Notes: a model not told the origin generated them from the letters alone. Shown: positions 25,742 through 35,228, numbered from the stretch's first letter. The stretch is 64,000 nt of DNA from Candidatus Amulumruptor caecigallinarius (GCA_023665605.1 JAMPDP010000001.1:1319983-1383982); one strand, 5' to 3'. Translations and numbers: made by a program.

Positions 25742-25749
25742 TAAATTTG
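25742..25749 (+). promoter_or_regulatory. -7 box for the acyltransferase gene
   Basis: TAAATTTG, preceded by an A/T-rich run; a TTGG lies at about the -33 distance. Leader of about 65 bases to the ATG at 25818. Confidence 0.5.
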
Positions 25750-25817
25750 GGCACGATTTTCAACCATTTCTGAGGCTACGCCGTATATAGTATATAGCAC
25801 CCGGTAACAGACATAAG

Positions 25818-26984
25818 ATGTTTGAACAATATAACCTCCAGGAAATTGCACCCTTTGATGATGCACAATTCCATGAAAAAATGACCCGGTTGGTGGAGGA
25901 ACCCGGATTTGAGCACGCCGTGAGATGGGTTCTCCCGGATGTTGATTATCCAGAGTTCGTGCGCGAGCTCCTTCAGGTACCGGATAAGAACACACTCCAG
26001 CTCAAAGTGATGGGGCCATTTCTGGAGCTCCTCGCCAAGAAGACCACTGCGGGTATCACCTGTGACGGTATAGAAAACGTCAAGGAGGGCATTTCATATA
26101 CATTTATCACCAACCATCGTGACATAGTGCTCGATGCGTCGTTTCTGAATCTCTGTTTCATCCGTCACCGGATGCCAACCTCGGAGATAGCCATCGGCAA
26201 TAATCTGCTCATCTATGAGTGGATTGCCGACCTCGTGAAGCTCAACAAGAGTTTCATAGTGAAGCGTGACTTGAAGATGACCCAAGCTCTCAAAGCCGCA
26301 CAGCAGCTCTCGGCCTACATCCATTATGCCGTGATGAAGAAGGGTGAGAGCGTGTGGATAGCTCAAAGGGAAGGACGCGCCAAGGACAGCAACGATGTCA
26401 CTCAGGAGAGCCTGATGAAGATGCTGGCTCTGGAAGGTGGCGGCTCGACTCGCGACAATCTGGTGAACATCAATCTGATGCCGGTGTCAATCTCCTATGA
26501 GTATGACCCCAACGACTTCCTGAAGGCCAAGGAATTTCTGCTCAAGCGCAAGAATCCTGACTATCACAAGAGTCAGCGAGATGACCTGCTGAGCATGGAG
26601 ACCGGCTTGCTCCAGTATAAGGGGCGCGTGCACTTCTCCCTATCACCATGCATAAGTGACGAGATAGCCCGCATAGCACCCGACACCAAGCGTCTGGAAG
26701 TGATACAGCAGGCATGCGCCATGGTGGACCGGCGTATACATTTGCGTTACCACATATATCCCATAAACTACATAGCTGCCGACCTGCTCAACGACAACAG
26801 TGCTAACGCATCGCATTACACACCCGTTGAAGCCGCAGACTTCAAGGATTATATCGAGAAACAGATAGACAAAGTAGACCTGCCGGATCTGACCTTCGGC
26901 GACCGCCAGTATCTGCGTAAGATGATGTTCACGATGTATTCCAATCCGCTGTATAACAAGCTTGCCGCCGAGCGAGCCAAGTAA
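25818..26984 (+). CDS. Glycerolipid acyltransferase (PlsC-like, 1-acyl-sn-glycerol-3-phosphate type)
   Basis: 388 residues. The LPLAT catalytic motif HX4D is in FITNHRDIVLDASF (about 95-104), followed by IGNNLLIYEWIADLVKLNKSFIVKRD and WIAQREGRAKDSNDVTQ, the counterpart of the substrate-binding EGTR motif. An N-terminal soluble domain of about 70 residues and a long C-terminal region are as in the large Bacteroidetes class. It likely acylates a lysophospholipid or related lipid at the cytoplasmic membrane. The metallophosphoesterase gene follows after 27 bases. Confidence 0.85.
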   Translation: MFEQYNLQEIAPFDDAQFHEKMTRLVEEPGFEHAVRWVLPDVDYPEFVRELLQVPDKNTLQLKVMGPFLELLAKKTTAGITCDGIENVKEGISYTFITNHRDIVLDASFLNLCFIRHRMPTSEIAIGNNLLIYEWIADLVKLNKSFIVKRDLKMTQALKAAQQLSAYIHYAVMKKGESVWIAQREGRAKDSNDVTQESLMKMLALEGGGSTRDNLVNINLMPVSISYEYDPNDFLKAKEFLLKRKNPDYHKSQRDDLLSMETGLLQYKGRVHFSLSPCISDEIARIAPDTKRLEVIQQACAMVDRRIHLRYHIYPINYIAADLLNDNSANASHYTPVEAADFKDYIEKQIDKVDLPDLTFGDRQYLRKMMFTMYSNPLYNKLAAERAK

Positions 26985-27011
26985 CCTGCCACCTTTGATT
27001 TCACTTCCGAT

Positions 27012-28220
27012 ATGCGAGTTCCACTGTTGCCGTTCATCATACTGATACTCCTCTGTGCGGGCATAGACCTGTACATATGGAGAGCGTTAAGACAGAGATG
27101 CCGACACAGATGGCCTGCGCAGCTTCACCTGTGGGTGAGCATAGCCCTCTATGCGTTCATCGCCGTGGTGATGGCGTTGCCACACCGCACCGGCTCCGAG
27201 GAGCTGTTGCTCACCAAGATGTGGGCCATCTTTGCGTTTACAAGCGTATATGGCTCCAAGTTTATATTCGTGGTCATTGACCTGCTCGGGAGCATCCCTA
27301 AGCTGTGGCATGCTCACCGTCTTCGGTGGATGACGCATCTGGGATGGGTGCTTGCATTGCTGAGCTTCGTGACTATCTGGTGGGGCGCATTGGTTAACCG
27401 CTTCAATATGCAGGTGCGGGAAGTGACGGTAGCAGACCCCACCTTGCCCGCAGCGTTTGAGGGGTTCCGGATAGTGCAGATCTCAGACCTTCACACCGGC
27501 ACGTATGGCTCTGACTCATCCTATCTGCGGCGCGTGGTGGAACTGATTAACTCACTGCACCCCGATATGATAGTGTTCACCGGCGACATCGTGAACCGAC
27601 TCACGGTGGAATTGGAGCCTCATATCGGCGCGCTTAGTGGCCTCAAAGCCCCATACGGCGTATACAGCATCCTTGGTAATCACGATTACGGCGACTACTT
27701 TGAGTGGGATAATCCCGAAGAGAAAGTAGCTAACCGCAACCGACTCATCGCCCTGCAAGGTGACTCCCTGCAGTGGACACTGCTTCTGAACGAGCACCGC
27801 TACGTGCACAGAGGCAACGACTCGATAGCGATAGTGGGCGTGGAGAATGTCGGCGACCCGCCATTCAAGGTCTACGGGTCGCTGCTGAAAGCATATCCCA
27901 CCCCCGGTGACTCTGTATATAAGGTACTTCTCACGCACAATCCTGCACATTGGACTGACTCTATAGCCGGACGTAAGGATATAAACATACCGCTGTCACT
28001 TGCCGGACACACACACGCCATGCAGATGGAAGTGGCCGGAGTGTCGCCTGCCGCCCTGCGTTACCGCACATGGGGTGGCCTCTACAACGATGCCGACAGC
28101 GCATCAATGACCGGACGCTCCCCCCATCAGCTTTACGTGAACATAGGCATAGGCACCGTAGGTATGCCGATGCGCATCGGAGCTACCCCTGAAATCACCG
28201 TAATCACTCTTACCCGATAA
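27012..28220 (+). CDS. Membrane-anchored metallophosphoesterase
   Basis: 402 residues. Three to four N-terminal membrane helices (about 3-20, 37-58, 70-92, 108-128) precede a calcineurin-like phosphoesterase domain with all metal-binding blocks: ISDLHTG, FTGDIVNR, LGNHDYGDY, LTHNPAHW and LAGHTHAMQM. The architecture resembles YkuE/UDP-2,3-diacylglucosamine hydrolase relatives. Substrate unknown. It follows the acyltransferase by 27 bases, suggesting shared transcription and possibly lipid-related function. Confidence 0.88.
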   Translation: MRVPLLPFIILILLCAGIDLYIWRALRQRCRHRWPAQLHLWVSIALYAFIAVVMALPHRTGSEELLLTKMWAIFAFTSVYGSKFIFVVIDLLGSIPKLWHAHRLRWMTHLGWVLALLSFVTIWWGALVNRFNMQVREVTVADPTLPAAFEGFRIVQISDLHTGTYGSDSSYLRRVVELINSLHPDMIVFTGDIVNRLTVELEPHIGALSGLKAPYGVYSILGNHDYGDYFEWDNPEEKVANRNRLIALQGDSLQWTLLLNEHRYVHRGNDSIAIVGVENVGDPPFKVYGSLLKAYPTPGDSVYKVLLTHNPAHWTDSIAGRKDINIPLSLAGHTHAMQMEVAGVSPAALRYRTWGGLYNDADSASMTGRSPHQLYVNIGIGTVGMPMRIGATPEITVITLTR

Positions 28221-28254
28221 CACACACCCTCCCGACCCCTCCAGCATCACTATT

Positions 28255-30408
28255 ATGGTCAATCACTATTCTTTAATCATCAGCAGCGAACTCAACATCA
28301 TGCGCAAGCATATCTCGGCTACACTGAGGATGCTTGATGACGGAGCCACCGTGCCCTTCATAGCTCGTTACCGCAAGGAGCAGACCGGCTCCATGGACGA
28401 AGTGACGCTCCGCAAGGTTCAGCAGCGATATGACCAGCTGAAGGAATTCTTCAAGCGCCGTGAATTCATCATGGATGCCATAGAGAAGCAGGGCGCACTC
28501 ACCGACGAGCTCCGCAAGCGCATCGAGGAGACCTTTGACCCTGTGACACTTGAGGATATCTATATGCCGTTCAAGCCGCGCCGACGCACACGTGCTGAGG
28601 CTGCCCGCGAAAAGGGCTTGGAGCCGCTCGCCAAGATGATTATGGCCCAGAATCTTGATGATCTTACCAAAGCTGCCACAAAATACGTGCGCAAAGGTGG
28701 TGCCGAGAATGTGGCCGATGCCGTTGCAGGCGCTGCCGACATCATCTCAGAGTGGGTGAGCGAGAGCGAGAAAGCTCGCGGCATAGTGCGCGCCAAGTTT
28801 GTACGCAGTGCGCAGATAGTGTCGAAGGTGGTGAAAGGGAAAGAGGAGGAAGGAGCCAACTATCAGGCATATTTTGACTTCAAGGAGCCGTTGCGCACCT
28901 GCACATCACACCGCTATCTGGCCATGCGCCGTGGCGAGGATGAAGGGGTGCTCACAGTGTCGATAGGTATAGGTGATGATGAGATGGTGGAACGCCTCTG
29001 CCGTATGTTCGTCAAGCCCGATGCCACAGAAGCAACTGCCGCAGTGGTACGCGGAGCCGTCAAGGAGGGTTACCGCCGATTGCTGCGCCCCTCCATCGAA
29101 ACCGAGATTTCACAACAGACCAAGGAGAAGAGCGACGAGGCCGCCATATCTGTGTTCACCGACAATGTCCGCGAGCTGTTGATGGCTCCCCCGTTGGGGC
29201 GCAAGCGCATCATGGCCATTGACCCCGGCTTCAAGAGCGGCTGCAAGGTGGTGGATCTGGATGAGCGCGGCAATGTGCTCGGACACGAGGTAATCTATCC
29301 GAATCCTCCTGCAAACGACCTCTACGGGGCTGCCGACACACTCTGCGCCATGGTAGCTCAGGATGGTATAGATGCCATAGCCCTTGGAAATGGTACCGCC
29401 TCGCGTGACACTGAGAAGTTCCTTGAGAGCATCCGCTTCCCGCGCAAGGTTGATGTGCATCTGGTGAGCGAACAGGGGGCGAGCATATACAGTGCTTCGG
29501 ACGTTGCCCGCGAAGAGTTTCCCAATGAAGATGTGACGATGCGCGGAGCAGTGAGCATAGGCCGCCGTCTGCTTGACCCCCTCGCCGAGCTTGTGAAGAT
29601 TGACCCCAAGTCAATAGGAGTGGGCCAGTATCAACATGACGTGAACCAGCCGCGTCTGCGCGCCGCTCTTGATGCCACCGTGGAGAGCTGCGTGAACTCT
29701 GTGGGGGTCAACGTCAACACCGCTTCGCGCCAGTTGTTGAGCTATGTTTCCGGCATAGGGCCGCAACTCGCCGCCAATATCGTGGCCTATCGCGACGAGC
29801 ATGGCGACTTCACGGAGCGCACAGAGCTGCTCAATGTGCCGCGCATGGGCGAAAAGGCATTCCAGCAGTGCGCCGGCTTCTTGCGCATACCCAGTGGCAA
29901 AAACCCGCTTGACAACACCGGAGTTCACCCTGAGCGTTACTCACTTGTGGAGAAGATTGCCTCCGATAGCGGAGCAGACATGCACCGATTGCTCACTGAC
30001 CGCAACTTCCTTCATAACATTGAGATAGACCGCTTTGTCACCAAGGAGGCCGGCCTGCCCACCCTCACCGATATAGTAACCGAACTGGAGAAACCCGGCC
30101 GCGACCCGCGCGGAGAGGTGGTGGACAAGCCCGAGTTTGATGCCGGCGTTCGCCGCATTGATGACCTTCACATCGGTCAGGAGCTCACCGGCAAGGTGAA
30201 CAATATCACTGCCTTCGGAGTGTTTGTGGACTTGGGTCTGAAGGAGAATGGCCTGATTCACATCTCGCAGCTCTCGGACGACTATATCCGCTCCGCCCAA
30301 GAGGTGGTACGCATGGGTCAGGTGGTGAAAGTGCGTGTGATGGACCTTGACCCCTCACGCGGGCGTATCGCCCTGACGCTGAAAGGTGTGAGTCAGAATA
30401 TTATCTGA
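28255..30408 (+). CDS. tex: RNA-binding transcriptional accessory protein Tex
   Basis: 717 residues. Order: N-terminal helical Tex domain with VPFIARYRKEQTGSMDEVTLR, YqgF/RNase H-like domain (about 320-450; MAIDPGFKSGCKVV, DAIALGNGTASRDTE), tandem helix-hairpin-helix segment (about 485-560; VNTASRQLLSYVSGIGPQLAANIV) and a C-terminal S1 domain (about 640-715; GQELTGKVNNITAFGVFVDLGLKENGLIHISQLS). Tex binds nucleic acids and, from homologues, affects transcription and RNA turnover. ATG at 28255, 34 bases after the phosphoesterase. Confidence 0.95.
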   Translation: MVNHYSLIISSELNIMRKHISATLRMLDDGATVPFIARYRKEQTGSMDEVTLRKVQQRYDQLKEFFKRREFIMDAIEKQGALTDELRKRIEETFDPVTLEDIYMPFKPRRRTRAEAAREKGLEPLAKMIMAQNLDDLTKAATKYVRKGGAENVADAVAGAADIISEWVSESEKARGIVRAKFVRSAQIVSKVVKGKEEEGANYQAYFDFKEPLRTCTSHRYLAMRRGEDEGVLTVSIGIGDDEMVERLCRMFVKPDATEATAAVVRGAVKEGYRRLLRPSIETEISQQTKEKSDEAAISVFTDNVRELLMAPPLGRKRIMAIDPGFKSGCKVVDLDERGNVLGHEVIYPNPPANDLYGAADTLCAMVAQDGIDAIALGNGTASRDTEKFLESIRFPRKVDVHLVSEQGASIYSASDVAREEFPNEDVTMRGAVSIGRRLLDPLAELVKIDPKSIGVGQYQHDVNQPRLRAALDATVESCVNSVGVNVNTASRQLLSYVSGIGPQLAANIVAYRDEHGDFTERTELLNVPRMGEKAFQQCAGFLRIPSGKNPLDNTGVHPERYSLVEKIASDSGADMHRLLTDRNFLHNIEIDRFVTKEAGLPTLTDIVTELEKPGRDPRGEVVDKPEFDAGVRRIDDLHIGQELTGKVNNITAFGVFVDLGLKENGLIHISQLSDDYIRSAQEVVRMGQVVKVRVMDLDPSRGRIALTLKGVSQNII

Positions 30409-30463
30409 CACGGCCACAATAAAGAGCGACACCTTATTCTAATTAAGCGAGACAGCATATTCC

Positions 30464-30838
30464 GTGAACGGCAACGCACCGCACCGGGTGCTAATCGGAC
30501 TGGGGAGCCGCGATGGCCGGCGTGAGCAAAACGTCAAGCAGGCTATTACTTGGCTCCGGTCCCTGCTTACCGAGCCCGTTGATTCAGGCATCTACATGAC
30601 CGCACCACTCAGCGGAGTGGGTTCGGACTACTGCAATGCAGTAGTTACGGGTATTTATGCCGGAGAGCCGGAAACACTTGCAAAAGAACTTAAGGCTTAT
30701 GAACGCAGCGCGGGGCGCACTCCTGCCCGCGTCACCATCGACCTTGATCTTGTCGGGGTGGACGGGCAAGTAATGCGCCCCAAGGATTACGCTGCTCCCT
30801 ATTTCACGATAGGGCTCGGGATGTTGGGAAATTCGTAG
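30464..30838 (+). CDS. Short FolK-like (HPPK) protein
   Basis: 124 residues from a GTG codon. Features of 6-hydroxymethyl-dihydropterin pyrophosphokinase are readable: VLIGLGSRDGRREQNVKQAI, TAPLSGVGSDYCNAVVTG, LAKELKAYERSAGR and VTIDLDLVGVDGQVM with the Mg-binding Asp93 and Asp95. It ends about 30 residues short of typical FolK, and the usual RTIDLD and PHP(R) parts are altered or missing. It may be a divergent HPPK or a paralogue; the enzyme step (ATP to pterin in folate synthesis) is uncertain. It starts 55 bases after tex. Confidence 0.7.
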   Translation: MNGNAPHRVLIGLGSRDGRREQNVKQAITWLRSLLTEPVDSGIYMTAPLSGVGSDYCNAVVTGIYAGEPETLAKELKAYERSAGRTPARVTIDLDLVGVDGQVMRPKDYAAPYFTIGLGMLGNS

Positions 30839-30887
30839 TGCTGTTACCGGTCTTATTATTACACATGCTCGCAGAGCAGTGAGGTAA

Positions 30888-32516
30888 TTACTTCAGGCGG
30901 AGGTGGTCGCCGGTCTCATCGACGATAGCGCGGAAGTAACGGGGGTCATCGTAGCCGGCAAATTTGGGTTGCTCGGGCATCCCGTCAGCAGTGCGGGCAA
31001 ACTGACCGTCGCGCTCCTTCTTGATGTTGAAATCCAAGTACTTGACCAAGAGATAATCACCCAAAGCCTTATAGCGCTTCACGTAATCGGCGCTTGCTGT
31101 CTGGAGGTGGTCGTTGAGGAGGGCGCTTGCCTCAGCATAGTCCATCGGCGCTACCTTGATTCGGAGCGAATCGGCATCCTCCTCCAGACGCGTCTCAATG
31201 TCAGACTGCACCTTTCGTATGTCGGGAATCATCTGCGAGTAGCGGTAGTAAGCCTGGTTGGCAACCCAGTTGTTGACCCAGAACGCCGCGTCCCATGAGA
31301 TGTTATACATATCGCCGTTGCCCTGCTCAAACGCGCGGGGCACGCTGGTCATGCAGCTGTATATGGGGACGTATACGCAAGTGTTTGCATCGTCGCATCC
31401 GAACCACAAGATGCCTCGCATGGCCTGCGGGAACTCTCGGTTCATCTGTGAGACAAATGAGAAGCCGGTCTGCTGAGTGGCTATCGCGCGTTCGTGCAGA
31501 TACTTCACAGAGTCCACTTCCCACTCCATGGGGCGCGCACGGTAAGGCACGGTGAAGGGGCCGGCACCCACATCCTTGGTCATGTCGAAGGGAGTGCCCT
31601 CGAAGTGGTCACGCATCATCCACTTCATGTCGGTTAGGGAGAGTTTGCGTGAGGGCTTCACCCACAAGGGCATCACCTCAGCACCCTTCTCATTGTTAAT
31701 CCAGGGGAGATAGCGGTCCATGTCCTCGGCAAACTTGTTGTAGTAAGCCCATACTCGCGCATCACAACCGCGGAGAGTGCCGAAGTCTGCGGGGCAGTAT
31801 GTTGCCGAGAAGCTGAACTCCTCATCCTTGCCGTCAAACCACCCCTTTTCGCGGGCGAAAGAGATAACATCAGGAGCATAGAGCGTCTCCGGGTCATTGA
31901 GCGGGAACTGATGGATGCGGCTTTGGTTGGCATGGCCTGCGATGTAGCCGTCGGGCACCTTGCGAGCCACCCACAGTGCACCTTTGCCACCTTTGCCTTT
32001 GCCCACCATCTCCATTACCCAGGCTTCGTTGGGGTCAGCGATGGTGAAAGACTCTCCCTCGGAGCAGAAGCCGTAGCGGTTGACAAGGTCTGTCATCACC
32101 GTGATGGCTTCGCGGGCATCCTTGGCACGCTCCAAAGTGATGTATATCAGCGAGCCGTAGTCAATGAGGCTTTCAGGGTCAGCGAGCTCCTCACGGCCGC
32201 CGAAGGTGCTTTCGGCGATGGTAAGGCCATGCTCGTTCATGTTGCCCATAGTAGCGTAGGTGTGAGGCACCTGGGGGATTTCCCCAAGATGCTTGCCGGT
32301 GTCCCATTCCTTGATGACACGCACTGAGCCTTCGGGCCAGTCAGCAGCAGGGGAGTGATAGAGTTCGCCGTAGAGCGTATGGCTGTCGGCGGCGTATGTG
32401 GCGAGGGTGGAGCCGTCAGTGGTGGCTCCGGGGGTTGCTATCAGGCTGGTGCATGCCAGGGCGTCAGCTGCCGCAAACATGGCGCAACCCGTGCATAGAA
32501 TCAAGGCTTTGTTCAT
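30888..32516 (-). CDS. C69-family dipeptidase, exported
   Basis: 542 residues from MNKALILCTG. A signal peptide of about 21 residues ends ADALA, directly before CTSLIATPGATTDGS. In C69 peptidases an N-terminal Cys is the Ntn nucleophile, so cleavage exposes Cys22 and activates the enzyme; the short hydrophobic core could also suggest a lipobox, but the Ntn role is preferred. YATMGNMNEHGLTIAESTFGG and SLIYITLERAKDAREAI are family blocks. Likely digests dietary or host dipeptides in the periplasm. The reading frame extends two codons to a TTG; the ATG is chosen. Confidence 0.9.
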   Translation of the reverse strand: MNKALILCTGCAMFAAADALACTSLIATPGATTDGSTLATYAADSHTLYGELYHSPAADWPEGSVRVIKEWDTGKHLGEIPQVPHTYATMGNMNEHGLTIAESTFGGREELADPESLIDYGSLIYITLERAKDAREAITVMTDLVNRYGFCSEGESFTIADPNEAWVMEMVGKGKGGKGALWVARKVPDGYIAGHANQSRIHQFPLNDPETLYAPDVISFAREKGWFDGKDEEFSFSATYCPADFGTLRGCDARVWAYYNKFAEDMDRYLPWINNEKGAEVMPLWVKPSRKLSLTDMKWMMRDHFEGTPFDMTKDVGAGPFTVPYRARPMEWEVDSVKYLHERAIATQQTGFSFVSQMNREFPQAMRGILWFGCDDANTCVYVPIYSCMTSVPRAFEQGNGDMYNISWDAAFWVNNWVANQAYYRYSQMIPDIRKVQSDIETRLEEDADSLRIKVAPMDYAEASALLNDHLQTASADYVKRYKALGDYLLVKYLDFNIKKERDGQFARTADGMPEQPKFAGYDDPRYFRAIVDETGDHLRLK

Positions 32517-32530
32517 CTGCAAGAAATACG

Positions 32531-32578
32531 TGATAATTAATAATCACAAAGTTACGCATTTCTGCGCTGATTAGCAAG
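32531..32578 (-). promoter_or_regulatory. Promoter and dyad for the C69 dipeptidase
   Basis: On the minus strand, CTTG (32578-32575), a 20-base spacer, and TAACTTTG (32554-32547). Directly downstream, TGATAATTAATAATCA (32531-32546) is a near-perfect 16-bp palindrome (14 of 16 bases) over the expected start, a plausible operator. Confidence 0.6.
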
Positions 32579-32587
32579 AGCGAATGG

Positions 32588-33424
32588 TCAGGGGAGAGTG
32601 AGACCGGAGGGAGTGAGGACGATGCGACGGGCTTTGTAGAGGGCACCTACGGCGCGTTTGAAGTCTTTTTTGCTGCAGTGCAAAGACTCTTTTATCTGTT
32701 CGGGAGAGGATTTGTCGGTAAGCGCGAGAATTCCTTCGGGGGATGTCCGGATAAGGTCAATAATCTGTTCCTCCAGGGGTGCGATACGCACTCCTACACG
32801 CTCGTTGAGAGTGACATCAATCTTACCGTCGGGGCGTACTCGCTTGACGCAAGCCTCACATAGCTCACCGATGGCGAGGGGCTGATACACCTCATTCTCA
32901 TATATGATACCGCGGTGCAGATTGTCCACGATTACGCGGTAGCCAAGTTCGTCATGGGCGATGACGAGGGCTTGCACATGGTCGCGCGTCTTGTACTCCG
33001 GGAGCACGTTGCCGAGAAACTTCTCGATTTTGGCTGAGGCCGCCACGCGGTGTGTGGCATCGTCAAGATAGAGATACACAAGATATTGGCATCCCGGGCG
33101 CATTCTGACCTTCTGCTCGCGGTAGGGCACGAGGAGGTCTTTGGGGAGACCCCAGTCAAGGAATGCACCTATCTTGTTGACCTCTACGGCTTGCAGAAAA
33201 GCGAACTCGCCGACTCGGGCGAATGGGTGCTCGGTGGTGGCTATCAGGCGGTCTTCGGAGTCCGTGTAGACAAATACACGCATCAGGTCGCCCGGCTCCA
33301 CCGGTTCGGTGATGTAACGGGCCGGGAGAAGAATCTCCGTATCGTCGCCGGCGTCAAGATATAGGCCAAAGTCCACTATCTTCTTGACCTCAAGCTCGTT
33401 GTAGTCGCCGATTCTTACTTTCAT
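32588..33424 (-). CDS. CvfB-like S1 RNA-binding protein
   Basis: 278 residues from MKVRIGDYNELEVKKIVDFGLYLDAG. Tandem S1-like OB folds (about 1-60, 65-135, 140-210; FLQAVEVNKIGAFLDWGLPKDLLVPYREQKV is typical) and a C-terminal winged-helix (about 220-275; GILALTDKSSPEQIKESLHCSKKDFKRAVGALYKARRIVL). This is the CvfB architecture, which binds RNA. The ATG at 33424 is preferred over one three codons upstream. Likely a post-transcriptional regulator (inference). Confidence 0.85.
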   Translation of the reverse strand: MKVRIGDYNELEVKKIVDFGLYLDAGDDTEILLPARYITEPVEPGDLMRVFVYTDSEDRLIATTEHPFARVGEFAFLQAVEVNKIGAFLDWGLPKDLLVPYREQKVRMRPGCQYLVYLYLDDATHRVAASAKIEKFLGNVLPEYKTRDHVQALVIAHDELGYRVIVDNLHRGIIYENEVYQPLAIGELCEACVKRVRPDGKIDVTLNERVGVRIAPLEEQIIDLIRTSPEGILALTDKSSPEQIKESLHCSKKDFKRAVGALYKARRIVLTPSGLTLP

Positions 33425-33503
33425 AGGAAGCATTCAATTCGTTAGGGTACTGCAAAAGTAACACACGAGAACGAAATATGTGGTAAATGCTGAAAAAATC
33501 ATG

Positions 33504-33511
33504 TAATTTTG
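33504..33511 (+). promoter_or_regulatory. -7 box for the 33541 lipoprotein gene
   Basis: TAATTTTG, TAnnTTTG match, 29 bases before the ATG. Confidence 0.5.
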
Positions 33512-33540
33512 CGGTGGAATAACATAGCTGTATCTAAAAC

Positions 33541-34491
33541 ATGAACACATCATTATTACGTATCCTGACGGCTGCGGCCGTCTCCGTGTCCCTGCTAACC
33601 ATTGCTACGTCATGCAGCAATGACGATGACAATAACGACACAACCTTCCTGCCGCAACCTCCCGTAACGCCCAACACCCCTCAGGGGCCTGCCGGAGTGA
33701 ATGACTTTGCCCGGTACGGAGAGTTGACGGTGTTGAAGTACGGCCTGTGCAACGGCGACTGGAGCTATGGCGAACTGCACGAGAACTATGCCTACACATT
33801 CAATGCCGATCATCTGGTGGATTGTGTCATATCCGTGAGCACCGGTGTGCATAATCCCATAATCTACGGAGACGATAAGATTACCGTGCAACATTGCGGT
33901 CTTGGCGATGTTGTTGAGGACGAATATGTCTATTTTTTGGAGAACGGGCGCATAACCCACTGTACACGCAACGGCAAGGAGATGTATCGCTGGGAGTATG
34001 ACGCTGACGGACGAGTGGTAAGAGCCGTCAGTCTGCTTACCGGCGGAGGGATAGCCAATGCCTGGCGTGCACGTTGGACAGCCACTGGCGACCTCGCGGA
34101 GGTGGTGTGTGAGGAGGTGAGCGATTACGCAGCAGGGAGGGAAAATTTCGGCGACCGCGTGAGCTTCACCTACACAACGATGCCGATGCTCAACCCGATA
34201 GCTATCAAGCTTCCGCTGAACAAGCCGAGTACTTCCACTATGCTGTCTCTAAAGCTCACACCCGTGCTTCTGGCCCAAGGTTATTATGGCAACAGCGTTC
34301 CCGCGATGCTCCCCTCGTCAATTAGCGAATATGATGTGAGCGAATCTGCCACTTTACCTGCTAAGGTGACTGACTACCGCTACACCTTCGATGCCGATGG
34401 ACGTGTGACGCGCACCGAGGAGATGTACACCAACGGAGTAGGAGCCACGAATTATTATTACGGCTCCTGTCAGACCTACGAGTGGAGGTGA
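33541..34491 (+). CDS. Surface lipoprotein with YD-like/DUF4595-type repeats
   Basis: 316 residues. A type II signal peptide ends SLLTIATSC, so Cys25 would be lipidated, and the mature start CSNDDDNND carries the acidic cluster that acts as a surface-export signal in Bacteroidota lipoproteins. After a Pro-rich linker (about 38-52) the body has repeated Asp-Gly motifs, WEYDADGRVVRA and YRYTFDADGRVTRTEE, reminiscent of YD/RHS-like sheets or the DUF4595 family. Function unknown; a cell-surface binding role is inferred. Confidence 0.7.
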   Translation: MNTSLLRILTAAAVSVSLLTIATSCSNDDDNNDTTFLPQPPVTPNTPQGPAGVNDFARYGELTVLKYGLCNGDWSYGELHENYAYTFNADHLVDCVISVSTGVHNPIIYGDDKITVQHCGLGDVVEDEYVYFLENGRITHCTRNGKEMYRWEYDADGRVVRAVSLLTGGGIANAWRARWTATGDLAEVVCEEVSDYAAGRENFGDRVSFTYTTMPMLNPIAIKLPLNKPSTSTMLSLKLTPVLLAQGYYGNSVPAMLPSSISEYDVSESATLPAKVTDYRYTFDADGRVTRTEEMYTNGVGATNYYYGSCQTYEWR

Positions 34492-34534
34492 ATACGCCGG
34501 GGCGACAAGTAAAGCCAAGTAAGGTTTTGGCGTG

Positions 34535-34566
34535 TTTGCATATCTCAAATTAAATGCCTAACTTTG
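34535..34566 (+). promoter_or_regulatory. Consensus promoter for the 34601 lipoprotein gene
   Basis: TTTG (34535-34538), 20-base spacer, TAACTTTG (34559-34566): both boxes perfect. Start at about 34573, leader of about 28 bases. Confidence 0.75.
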
Positions 34567-34600
34567 CAGACAATTAGCTCAGTCTATTAGCTTTTGCTCA

Positions 34601-35176
34601 ATGAACAGACAGTCTATTTGCCGCCTGGTGATGGCCGGAGCTCTTGCCCTGACCGTCGCTGCATGCTCCTCCAAGAAGTCCGACTCCTCGGAGGCCGTCA
34701 ACGAAGAGATGCGCAACTCACACCTCTTCGAGGCTATCAACTCCGGCGACATGATGCGCACTGCATCTATAGCCGACTCGCTTGCTCTCAATGTTGACGA
34801 CATCACCAACAACGAGAGCGTGGCGGTGCTCATGGCCTATCTGGAGGTGCACAACAAGGCCTCGGAGGCAAATGACCGTCGGCTCGACTTGGAGACACTC
34901 CGCAAGTTTGTGGATGTGTACGACCTCTCGTTGCAGCGTGACCGCGACGGTATGCAGGCCGCGCTTGCACAGGCTCGGCAGGTGAACCCCGATGTTGACC
35001 TCGAGGTGCTGTGCCGCGAGTTTCGTGCCAAGCTCGCCGAGTATGATGCCATTCAGGGCGGGGATCTCACCAACGATGAGCCCGCCGCCGCCGACACCAC
35101 AGCAGCAGCTGTTGACTCAATGAGCGTAAGAGGTTCGGAAGAGGAGCTCCCGGTGGAGATGCGTCCCGCCGACTGA
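34601..35176 (+). CDS. Helical lipoprotein of unknown function
   Basis: 191 residues. LALTVAACSSKKSDSSEA is a lipobox with Cys22 as the lipidated residue. The mature protein is predicted helical and acidic (about 35-155), with no recognised domain, and ends in an Ala/Asp/Glu-rich tail. The length and the heptad-like spacing suggest a helical bundle. The DUF805 gene follows after 52 bases and may share the transcript. Confidence 0.6.
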   Translation: MNRQSICRLVMAGALALTVAACSSKKSDSSEAVNEEMRNSHLFEAINSGDMMRTASIADSLALNVDDITNNESVAVLMAYLEVHNKASEANDRRLDLETLRKFVDVYDLSLQRDRDGMQAALAQARQVNPDVDLEVLCREFRAKLAEYDAIQGGDLTNDEPAAADTTAAAVDSMSVRGSEEELPVEMRPAD

Positions 35177-35228
35177 AACTTTCATTTTCTACATCTATTT
35201 ATCAACCAATTCATTCCTACACACTCTC

